Assembly: GCA_964431205.1 (NCBI GenBank)
Contig: CAYSIX010000222.1
Location: forward strand, 1-6,606
Reading direction: 5' to 3'
From: CAYSIX01 sp964431205
GTDB lineage: Bacteria; Planctomycetota; Phycisphaerae; Phycisphaerales; Phycisphaeraceae
DNA length: 6,606 nt
The notes under the pieces are model-generated. The model was not told where the DNA came from. It did no database searches and saw only the letters and a program-made list of their open reading frames with translations. Below, piece by piece: positions 1 through 5,523 of this stretch; the first letter of the stretch is position 1, and each line of letters starts with the position of its first letter. The position numbers were made by a program, and so were the translations under genes.

Positions 1-220
1 CCGCCATCATCCCACATCGAGACCATCCACCCATGAGAAACCCGGAAGGACCACATATCGGATCGTCGCCTCGTGCGCGGCCGCCGGATCTTTGACAACC
101 GAGACCAGATTTCGGCTCCGAGCAGCGCGGGACGAGTCAGGGACGAAACGCACAGCCGCCCTGACTTGTGGCGTGGCACCTTGCCCCCACGCCCCCGGAT
201 CCCGCCCGTGGTTCCCTCCC

Positions 221-254
221 CTTCGCGACCTTCGCCCTCTTCGTCCCTTCGCGG
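221..254. repeat. Degenerate 9-bp CTTCGC tandem repeat
   Basis: Four imperfect copies start with CTTCG: 221 (CTTCGCGAC), 230 (CTTCGCCCT), 239 (CTTCGTCC) and 247 (CTTCGCGG). The first two are 9 bp and the last two 8 bp. The pattern resembles the degenerate 'CTTTGCGTC...TTTGCGGT' intergenic repeats seen in many bacterial genomes, but that link is from memory and not tested. No coding role is evident. Confidence 0.5.
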
Positions 255-270
255 TACGGGTCTTCCCCAG

Positions 271-312
271 GGGTGACGTCACCCTGACACGGGGGTGACA
301 CGGGGGTGACAC
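271..312. repeat. Four TGAC boxes phased at 11 bp, led by a 14-bp palindrome
   Basis: TGAC occurs at 274, 285, 296 and 307, exactly 11 bp apart. The middle units (285-295 and 296-306) are identical copies of TGACACGGGGG. The first box is the core of a perfect 14-bp palindrome, GGGTGACGTCACCC, at 271-284. The last continues TGACAC at 307-312. Downstream, GTGTC at 331-335 is the inverse of GACAC at 308-312. Helical-turn spacing of direct repeats is typical of arrays that bind several regulator subunits on one DNA face. No regulator or target promoter can be named from this window; the nearest downstream gene is rpsT, about 390 bp away. Confidence 0.5.
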
Positions 313-334
313 ACTGTAAAACATTGTCAAGTGT

Positions 335-481
335 CGATTTATGATTTCTGATTTGATGGAGGGGGGTGGGGGGTGACATTGGTGAGAAGGTAGGAGGTAG
401 GAGGTAGAAGGAAGGAGGCAGGAGGTAGAAGGAAGGAGGCAGGAGGGAAGGAGTCAGGAGTCGGGAGTGGAGGAGGCAGAG
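335..481. repeat. Heptanucleotide (7-bp phased) repeat tract
   Basis: Read in steps of seven from 335, the sequence is a degenerate heptamer array of about 19-21 units. It starts AT-rich (GATTT at 336, 343, 350), passes a G-run section (361-376), and becomes purine-rich from 384 with units such as TAGGAGG (391, 398), TAGAAGG (405, 426), AAGGAGG (412, 433) and CAGGAGG (419, 440). Within it, 399-419 and 420-440 are a perfect 21-bp tandem duplication, that is three heptamers. The phase is kept across the composition change and fades after about 467. Heptanucleotide short tandem repeats of this kind are known from filamentous cyanobacteria; their function is unsettled. The tract is strongly purine-biased on the plus strand. 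Confidence 0.8.
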
Positions 482-580
482 AACAGGAAACGCGGAGGGG
501 AGGTCGCCCAGTTGCCCAATGGGCGAGTCGGATCCTGTCGAAGCGGAGGGGGCGTGGGCGGCCTGGGCCGCTGAGCGGGT

Positions 581-638
581 GGCACGAAGTGCCCCGGGGA
601 GGTCGGCGGTGGGGTGGTCTGGTGGCCGCCGGGCGGCC
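581..638 (+). other. Two small inverted repeats ahead of the rpsT promoter
   Basis: GGCAC-GAA-GTGCC at 581-593 is a 5-bp stem with a three-base loop. GGCCGCC-G-GGCGGCC at 624-638 is a perfect 7-bp inverted repeat around one base, ending three bases before the proposed -35 box. Neither is followed by a T-run, so they are not obvious terminators. In such GC-rich DNA they may be chance; an operator or an upstream-gene structure are the alternatives. Confidence 0.3.
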
Positions 639-641
639 GAT

Positions 642-670
642 TTGCCCGATGTGGCCGGGGACGCCATAAT
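642..670 (+). promoter_or_regulatory. Putative sigma70-type promoter of rpsT
   Basis: TTGCCC at 642-647 (4 of 6 to TTGACA) and CATAAT at 665-670 (5 of 6 to TATAAT) are separated by exactly 17 bp. Transcription would begin near 677, giving a leader of about 30 nt before the rpsT start at 706. CATAAT stands out in otherwise very GC-rich DNA, which supports the call. It is a consensus match only. Confidence 0.5.
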
Positions 671-705
671 GATGGGCTTTCACCACGAACCCAGAGGGTG
701 CCGAC

Positions 706-990
706 ATGCCTCATTCGCTGAGCGCCAAGAAACGTGTGCGACAGAACGCCAAGCAGCGCGCCCGTAACCGCTGGCGCAAGAGCCGGTTCCGAGCGGCGAT
801 CACCGAGTATCGCGAGACGCTGCTGCACGGGACGGTCGAGCAGGCCGAGCAGCAGCTGCGCGGGATCTACAAGCTGCTGGACCAGGTCGCCTCGACCAGC
901 GCGCTGCACAAGAACACCGCGGCGCGGTACAAGTCGCGTCTGGCGGCGCGGCTGAACCGGAAGAAGCAGGAATCGGCCAAGGCGGCGTAA
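706..990 (+). CDS. rpsT: 30S ribosomal protein S20
   Basis: This encodes S20, a small basic three-helix protein that binds 16S rRNA in the 30S body and acts early in subunit assembly. The 94-residue length is close to the usual 85-95. Family features are visible: SAKKRVRQN at residues 6-14, the Arg/Lys-rich RNRWRKSRFR at 20-29, and the C-terminal helix signature LHKNTAARYKSRLAARLN at 67-84. The ATG at 706 has a Shine-Dalgarno-like AGAGGG at 693-698, seven bases upstream. It appears to be a single-gene transcript: a promoter candidate lies at 642-670 and a terminator-like structure at 1019-1093. S20 synthesis is autoregulated in E. coli; nothing here shows or excludes that. Confidence 0.96.
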   Translation: MPHSLSAKKRVRQNAKQRARNRWRKSRFRAAITEYRETLLHGTVEQAEQQLRGIYKLLDQVASTSALHKNTAARYKSRLAARLNRKKQESAKAA

Positions 991-1018
991 CGCGCGATCA
1001 CGAACCCGACCCCCGCGA

Positions 1019-1093
1019 CCCCGCCGACCGGCTTCCCAAGGCGCGTCGTGTCCGATAGCCTGCNNNNNNNNNNGCCGACCGGCGGGGTTTTTT
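1019..1093 (+). terminator. Probable rpsT intrinsic terminator, interrupted by the N gap
   Basis: CCCCGCCGACCGGC at 1019-1032 can pair with GCCGACCGGCGGGG at 1074-1087 in 12 of 14 positions (two central mismatches), followed by TTTTTT at 1088-1093. This is the form of a rho-independent terminator, but the apparent loop of about 41 nt is long and includes the ten Ns. The true 5' arm may instead lie in the gap. A competing hairpin, GGCGGGG (1081-1087) with CCCCGCC (1097-1103), encloses the T-run. The structure lies 28 bp after the rpsT stop and 42 bp before the next start codon. Confidence 0.5.
1064..1073. other. Assembly gap of ten Ns
   Basis: Ten consecutive Ns separate rpsT from the methyltransferase gene. 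A run of ten is often a placeholder, so the real length is unknown. The identical 10-mer GCCGACCGGC occurs on both sides (1023-1032 and 1074-1083). This suggests that the assembly broke at a repeat or strong hairpin. The N-terminal extension that can be read across the gap (from 1048) is not a real part of the downstream protein. Confidence 0.95.
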
Positions 1094-1134
1094 CATCCCC
1101 GCCACGGCTCACCCGCCGACCCGGAGCACTCACG

Positions 1135-1902
1135 ATGACCGCTGACACCCGCGGCGACGCCGCCCGGTTTTACGACCTGTTCCCTCCGCCGTGGGACGAC
1201 GTGCCGTTCTACCGCCGCGCCGTGCCCGGGCCGGGGGCGTCGGTGCTGGAGCTGGGCTGCGGGACGGGTCGGGTGCTGGTGCCGCTGGCCGGGCACTGCG
1301 GCCGGATCGTCGGGGTGGACGGGTCGGAGGCGATGCTGGCGTTGTGCCGAGGCCGGCTCGCCGATGGGGGCGACCCGCCGAACGTCCGGCTCGTCCGGGG
1401 CGACATCACCCGGCTGGAGCTGGGCGAGCGGTTCGATCTGATCATCGCCCCGTTCCGGGTCATGCAGAACCTGGAGACGGACGAGCAGCTCGACGGGCTG
1501 ATGCGCGTGATCCGCACGCACCTGGCGGACGGCGGCACGGCGATCCTCAACGCGTTCAACCCGTATTCGGATCGACAGACGCTGCTGGAGCGGTGGGTCC
1601 GTCCGGAGGAGCTGTTCGACGGGCAGGTGCAGACGGCGGAGGGGCTGGTGCGGCGGTTCGAGCGGCAGCCGCGGCTGCAGCGCGACCCGCTGGTGCTGTA
1701 CCCGGAGCTGATCTATCGGCGGTGCGTCGGCGGGCGAGTGGTCGAGCAGGCCACGCTTCGGATCGCGATGCGGGTGTGGTATCCGCCGGAGCTGATCGCG
1801 TGGATCGAGTCGCACGGGTTCGTGGTCCGCGGGCGTTGGGGCGGTTATCAGGACGAGCCTTATGGCGAGGGAGGGGAACTGGTTGTGGCGTTCGGCCGAT
1901 GA
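1135..1902 (+). CDS. Class I SAM-dependent methyltransferase, substrate unknown
   Basis: A 255-residue soluble Rossmann-fold methyltransferase. Motif I VLELGCGTGR lies at residues 37-46, the ribose-binding acidic residue follows strand 2 (IVGVD, D62), RGD (88-90) is the adenine-side acidic motif, and FDLIIAPFRVMQNL (100-113) is the motif IV region. The N-terminal RFYDLFPPPWDDVPFYRRA pattern is typical of small-molecule methyltransferases of the Methyltransf_25-like group. The ATG at 1135 is preceded by GGAG at 1123-1126, eight bases upstream; the longer open frame crosses the N gap and is not credible. Its TGA overlaps an ATG at 1899 in ATGA form, so it is probably co-translated with the HTTM gene behind it. 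Substrate not predictable. It shares only the fold motifs with the N-terminal half of the convergent fusion gene. Confidence 0.9.
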   Translation: MTADTRGDAARFYDLFPPPWDDVPFYRRAVPGPGASVLELGCGTGRVLVPLAGHCGRIVGVDGSEAMLALCRGRLADGGDPPNVRLVRGDITRLELGERFDLIIAPFRVMQNLETDEQLDGLMRVIRTHLADGGTAILNAFNPYSDRQTLLERWVRPEELFDGQVQTAEGLVRRFERQPRLQRDPLVLYPELIYRRCVGGRVVEQATLRIAMRVWYPPELIAWIESHGFVVRGRWGGYQDEPYGEGGELVVAFGR

Positions 1903-1995
1903 AAGTAGCGGAGCGCGCCCGGGAGGATGATCGGACGTGGGTGCGGTCGATTGAGGTGCGGGCGACCGGCGGAGGCGGACGGGAGCGGATCGGTG

Positions 1996-2009
1996 GGAGG
2001 GGTGAAGTG
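1996..2009 (+). promoter_or_regulatory. Ribosome binding site supporting a GTG start for the HTTM gene
   Basis: GGAGG at 1996-2000 lies six bases before GTG at 2007, an ideal Shine-Dalgarno spacing. The alternative ATG at 1899 has no purine-rich site within the usual distance. Codons 1899-2006 end in A or T in 10 of 36 cases, against 4 of 39 in the next stretch, which also argues that translation starts at 2007. ATG at 2022 is a further alternative. Confidence 0.55.
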
Positions 2010-3848
2010 TTGAGCCAGCGGATGGACGCGCCGGCGAGGCGAGACGGCGGGGCCGCGTGGCCGACGCCGACGGCTCGCGATCGATCGCTCGGGCGGGTGC
2101 TCGAGCTGATGACGGTCGACGCGCGGAGCCTGGCGCTGTTCCGTGTGGTGACGGGTGTGCTGCTGATGGTCCGGGCCGGCGACGGCCTGGGGGAAGCGTT
2201 CGCGTCCGGCGGCGGATCGGTTGGTGTCGGTTCGGCCGCATCCTCCGCGGGTCTGTCGTGGGCGGGCGGCGGTCTGTGCGCGGCGTTGCTGGTGTTGGCG
2301 TTGCTGTGGCTGGTGGGGTGGCGAAGCCGGCTGGCCGCGCTGGGCTGCTGGATGGTGCTGGTGGGGCTGGCCCATGTCACGGGGGCCGGGGCGGGCGAGG
2401 GCGACGCGCTGCTGCGGATGCTGCTGTTGTGGTCGGTGTTCCTGCCGGCGGGGCGGTGTTTCGGTCTGGACGCGGGGGACGAGGACGGCTCGGCGCCGCC
2501 GCGCGTTCGGTCGATTGCCAGCGCGGCGCTGCTGGTGCAGGTGGCCGGCGTGTACTGGTTTTCCGCGATCCATCAGGCGGTGCGGGGTGGCGGTCTGGGA
2601 CCGAGCGGCTGGGCGGGGGGCGCGATCGAGTGGCAGTCGCCGCTGGGGCACGCGGTGACGGGGATTCCCGCGGTCGGGCCGTGGGTGCCCGGGTTGATTT
2701 ATTGGGTGCTGATCGTCGGGCCGGTGCTGGCGTTCTGGCCGGTGGGCGCGGCGGCGGTCAGGGCGTCGTCGCGGACGGCGGCGGTGGCGGCGATGGTGGC
2801 GGCGCACGTGTTGCTCGGGATGCTCGGCGCGGCGGTGATCGAGCCGCTGGTGTTCGTGGCGGCGTGGCTGCTGTTTCTGCCGGGCCAGGCGTGGGAGCGG
2901 GTCTCGGCGGCGATCCTGACGCCTCAGCGTCGCGGGTTGACGATCTGGTACCACGCGCGCGATCCGTTATCGGTGCGTCGGGCGCGGCGGCTGCGGAGCC
3001 TGCTGCTCTTGCCGCCGGGCGTCCTGCGGCCTTCGGCTCAGGACCGCGAGATCGACGTGTTTCGCCGTCAGCGTGAGTCGTGGGTGGTGACGGACGCGGC
3101 GGGGTATCGGTACGTGAAGTTCGCCGCGCTCGTGCGGGTGTGCGAGCACTCGCCGATCGGTCGGCCGATCGCGTGGCTGCTGCGGGCGCTGCCCCTCGAG
3201 CCGGTGGGTGACTGGTTGTACGACCACGCGGTCTGGCGGCATCGGCGCGTCAACGGCAGCGGGTCGCCGGGGCTTCTGATGGCGGCGGGGTCCGAGGGGA
3301 AAGGGGAAGCGGCGACCGCCCGCGAGTCGGCTTGGCCGGGCGTGTTGCGCGGGGTCACGATCACGGTGTTGCTGGTTCTGACGTGGTCGGGGCCGATCGG
3401 GTGTGCCGGCGGCGGGGTTTTGTGGGGTGACGCGGCACGGGCCGGATCGTGTCGCCCGCTGACCGCGGCGCGTTGGCTGGCGATGCCGGCGTCGTGGGAC
3501 CTGTTCCTAGCCGACCTGCGCCGCGCTCGAGTCCGGGGTGGGGGCGGGCACGGCACCGCCGGCGGCGAGGCGGTCGAACGCCGCCTGGAGGATCATCTCC
3601 AGCATCTGCGCATAGCTGATCCGCTCGAAGCTGGCCATGAGGTTGAACTTGCCGTCCCAGGGCCAGCCGGGGTTGGGGTTGGCCTCGAGCAGGCGAACCT
3701 CGCCATCGGCGGTGGCGCGGAAGTCGAACCGCCCGTAGTCGCGCATGCCCAGGCGTTCGAAGAGCTGGCAGGAGTAGTCGATCATGAGCCGCTTCTGCTG
3801 CTCGTCGATCTGCGCGGGGCGGTACTTGATCCTTGTCCAGTAGGGTGA
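2007..3848 (+). CDS. HTTM-domain membrane protein with degenerate DUF393/DCC domain; C-terminus unreliable
   Basis: Multi-pass membrane protein of the HTTM family, which is related to vitamin K-dependent gamma-carboxylase; substrate unknown. Numbering is from the GTG at 2007 (613 residues); an ATG at 1899, overlapping the preceding stop, would add 36 residues. VDARSLALFRVVTG (37-50) opens the HTTM domain, and about eight hydrophobic segments lie between 40 and 292. VYWFSAIHQ (182-190) is the conserved helix where relatives often have a Lys in place of the final Gln. Residues about 308-416 look like a DUF393/DCC thioredoxin-like domain, but the DxxCxxC site is replaced by YHARDPLS (315-322), so redox activity is unlikely. 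One more helix follows (447-464), then SWDLF (496-500), resembling the start of the QxWxMFxPxP region of HTTM proteins. From residue 501 on, the frame is antisense to the fusion gene's 3' end. Those last 113 codons may not be real protein, which leaves the native C-terminus truncated or frameshifted. Confidence 0.75.
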   Translation: MLSQRMDAPARRDGGAAWPTPTARDRSLGRVLELMTVDARSLALFRVVTGVLLMVRAGDGLGEAFASGGGSVGVGSAASSAGLSWAGGGLCAALLVLALLWLVGWRSRLAALGCWMVLVGLAHVTGAGAGEGDALLRMLLLWSVFLPAGRCFGLDAGDEDGSAPPRVRSIASAALLVQVAGVYWFSAIHQAVRGGGLGPSGWAGGAIEWQSPLGHAVTGIPAVGPWVPGLIYWVLIVGPVLAFWPVGAAAVRASSRTAAVAAMVAAHVLLGMLGAAVIEPLVFVAAWLLFLPGQAWERVSAAILTPQRRGLTIWYHARDPLSVRRARRLRSLLLLPPGVLRPSAQDREIDVFRRQRESWVVTDAAGYRYVKFAALVRVCEHSPIGRPIAWLLRALPLEPVGDWLYDHAVWRHRRVNGSGSPGLLMAAGSEGKGEAATARESAWPGVLRGVTITVLLVLTWSGPIGCAGGGVLWGDAARAGSCRPLTAARWLAMPASWDLFLADLRRARVRGGGGHGTAGGEAVERRLEDHLQHLRIADPLEAGHEVELAVPGPAGVGVGLEQANLAIGGGAEVEPPVVAHAQAFEELAGVVDHEPLLLLVDLRGAVLDPCPVG

Positions 3849-5489
3849 GTCGGGCTCCCACTTGGACTCGTAGCCGAGGATCCGCGGCAGCTCGGGCGGC
3901 AGGTCGGAGTAATCGACCTCGAGCACGGGCAGGGCGTGGAAGCGGATGCCGGGGTTGCCGATCATCCCGACGCTGAACTCCGGCCCGGTCAGGTACTCCT
4001 GCACGAGCACGGGCGTGCCGGGCATCTGCCGACGGAGGCGCTCGAGGTAGCCGAGCAGCTGCTCGAGCGTGTGCACGACGGCCTCCTTGGTGATCCCGAC
4101 GCTGCCGTCGCCGAAGTTCGGCTTCAGCAGGGCGGGCAGGATCGAGGGGATCATGGCGGCCTGGTCGTCGGGGGAGAAGAACGTCTCGGCCGGCACGGGG
4201 ATGTCCAGCGACGCGGCGATGGCGCGGACGACGGCCTTGTTGTAGCACATGCCGAGGCACGCCGGCCCCGCGCCCGTGTAAGGGATGCCCAGCATCTCCA
4301 GCGTCGCCGGCACGTGCAGCTCCATCGTCGCGTCGTTGTGGAACCCCTCGTCGCAGAGGTTGAACACGAACGGCGGGCGGGTCTCGCGGAGCTGGTCGAT
4401 CAGCTTGTCGTGGTCGTTGAGGAACTCGAACTCGTACGCCTTCAGCTCGCCTAGGGCGGCTTGCAGCCGCGCGATCGTCTCGTGGTCCTCGGGGTTGAAC
4501 TGCTGGTTGCGCTTCACGGTGTCGGGCAGCTTCGGGTCGCCCATGAGCACGGTGATCTTGCGGAACAACGGCCCGGGGCGACGGGCGGGGACGCGATGTG
4601 CGGGCGCGCGGGCGGTGATGAACATCCGCCGACTCATCATGCCCAGGTCCTGGTTCCGCGTCGATTGCGTCTCGATCGACGCGTGGTCGCGCACCTCGCG
4701 GAACCCGGCACGCTGCAACAGCTCCGCGATCGACTCGCGGGTGAACAGCCGCTCGGCGTAAAACTGATCGGCGATCACGCCGCGCTCCGCGTGGACCACG
4801 ACCTCCCGCGACACCAGCCGCCGACCCTGCCGATCCAGCGATCGCTCCCGGCAGACGAACTGCTCCTCGTCGATCCACTCCCACGACCGCCGCTCGTAGT
4901 GCTGCGCCAGCCAGTCGCCCTCGGCCAGATCCAGCGCCAGGACGCCCTGCGGCTTTAGCGCCCGGCCGATCCGCTCCAGCACCCGCATGTCGTCCTCTTC
5001 TTGCTCGAAGTACCCGAACGAGTTGCCCATGACCGCGATGCAGTCGTAGCCCTTCTCGGGCACACGGAACCGCCGGGCGTCGCCCTCGTGGAACTGCACG
5101 CTCAGGCCCTGCTCGGCCGCGCGTCGCTTGGCCAGGCGGATCAGGTACCGCGAGCGGTCGATGCCGACCACGTGCCGGTAGCCGCGTCGGGCCAGCTCCA
5201 GGGCGTGTCGACCCTGGCCGCAGCACAGGTCCAGCACGCGATCGCCGGGTTCGATGCCCGTCGCCTCGATCAGCAGGTCCACGTCGCGCGCGGTGTTCGC
5301 CGCGTCCTCGACGACGTCCCCGTCCGTCTTGAGGTAGACCGAGTTGAACAGCTTGCGCCACCACTCGGGCGGCAGGTGGCGTTCGAGGTCCTGGATCGGT
5401 CCGAGGGTGCGCGGGCCGCGCGCCGTGGGGGGACGCTTCGAGCTGCCGGGTTTTTTGGGGGGCGGCGTGCTCTTGCCGGTTCCAGACAT
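3507..5489 (-). CDS. Fusion of SAM methyltransferase and D-Ala-D-Ala-ligase-like ATP-grasp enzyme
   Basis: A 660-residue two-enzyme protein, probably cytoplasmic. Residues 1-35 are a Pro/Lys/Ser-rich tail. Residues about 38-295 form a class I methyltransferase: LPPEWWRKLFNSVYLKTDG (39-57), motif I VLDLCCGQGRHALEL (85-99), GID (109-111), EGDARRF (135-141). After a linker (295-309), residues 310-640 form an ATP-grasp ligase of the D-Ala-D-Ala ligase type: FNLCDEGFHN (376-385), LGIPYTGAG (400-408), ATP-binding K418, LLKPNFGDGSVGI (454-466) with the serine-loop-like GSVG, VQEYLTGPEFSVG (496-508), metal-site GRFDFR (586-591) and LLEANPNPGW (600-609). All key ligase positions look intact, so both halves may be active: carboxylate activation by ATP with amide bond formation, plus methylation. 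The ATG has GAGGA seven bases upstream. It follows thrC by 34 bp, probably in the same operon. A housekeeping Ddl role is less likely given the fusion; substrates are unknown. Confidence 0.9.
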   Translation of the reverse strand: MSGTGKSTPPPKKPGSSKRPPTARGPRTLGPIQDLERHLPPEWWRKLFNSVYLKTDGDVVEDAANTARDVDLLIEATGIEPGDRVLDLCCGQGRHALELARRGYRHVVGIDRSRYLIRLAKRRAAEQGLSVQFHEGDARRFRVPEKGYDCIAVMGNSFGYFEQEEDDMRVLERIGRALKPQGVLALDLAEGDWLAQHYERRSWEWIDEEQFVCRERSLDRQGRRLVSREVVVHAERGVIADQFYAERLFTRESIAELLQRAGFREVRDHASIETQSTRNQDLGMMSRRMFITARAPAHRVPARRPGPLFRKITVLMGDPKLPDTVKRNQQFNPEDHETIARLQAALGELKAYEFEFLNDHDKLIDQLRETRPPFVFNLCDEGFHNDATMELHVPATLEMLGIPYTGAGPACLGMCYNKAVVRAIAASLDIPVPAETFFSPDDQAAMIPSILPALLKPNFGDGSVGITKEAVVHTLEQLLGYLERLRRQMPGTPVLVQEYLTGPEFSVGMIGNPGIRFHALPVLEVDYSDLPPELPRILGYESKWEPDSPYWTRIKYRPAQIDEQQKRLMIDYSCQLFERLGMRDYGRFDFRATADGEVRLLEANPNPGWPWDGKFNLMASFERISYAQMLEMILQAAFDRLAAGGAVPAPTPDSSAAQVG

Positions 5490-5523
5490 GGTCGAGTCCT
5501 CACTGTGTTGCTCGGCCCGCGGG

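Larger units (their letters stand above)
1..641. other. Gene-free intergenic region upstream of rpsT
   Basis: I see no convincing gene in this stretch. Several open frames cross it on both strands, but they translate to low-complexity Pro/Arg/Ser-rich peptides with no recognisable motif. The only ATG near the left edge (33) gives a 20-residue peptide that stops at 93-95. What the region does contain is repeat DNA, listed separately: a 9-bp degenerate repeat (221-254), four TGAC boxes at 11-bp spacing (271-312), and a 7-bp-phased repeat (335-481). From 482 to 641 the DNA is plain GC-rich sequence with two small inverted repeats. A TTGACA lies at 92-97 but has no matching -10 box. Confidence 0.7.

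Noticed and set aside
92..97. TTGACA as a -35 promoter box
   Set aside because: At 16-18 bp spacing there is only GC-rich sequence with no -10 match, and no gene follows.
7..330. 107-residue open frame on the minus strand
   Set aside because: Pro/Arg/Gly-rich, no motif, and its 5' part is encoded by the TGAC repeat array; typical of a chance frame in GC-rich DNA.
358..377. G-quadruplex at the G-runs 361-366 and 368-373
   Set aside because: Only two G-runs with a single-base separator; not a standard four-tract motif, so evidence is too weak.
335..481. CRISPR array
   Set aside because: Repeat units are 7 bp with no spacers of unique sequence.
137..909. Overlapping minus-strand open frames across the purine tract and rpsT
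   Set aside because: They translate the heptamer repeat into repetitive LLPPSFY-like peptides and run antisense to rpsT; no homology-like features.
1048..1134. Longer start for the methyltransferase at 1048
   Set aside because: It reads through the ten Ns and the terminator-like sequence; the ATG at 1135 has its own ribosome binding site.
1191..1898. Upstream extension of the HTTM open frame across the methyltransferase gene
   Set aside because: It is the out-of-frame shadow of the methyltransferase: Arg/Gly/Ala-rich with no domain features.
3361..5364. 667-residue minus-strand open frame overlapping the fusion gene
   Set aside because: Arg/Pro/Ala-rich shadow frame; the fusion frame carries all conserved methyltransferase and ATP-grasp motifs.
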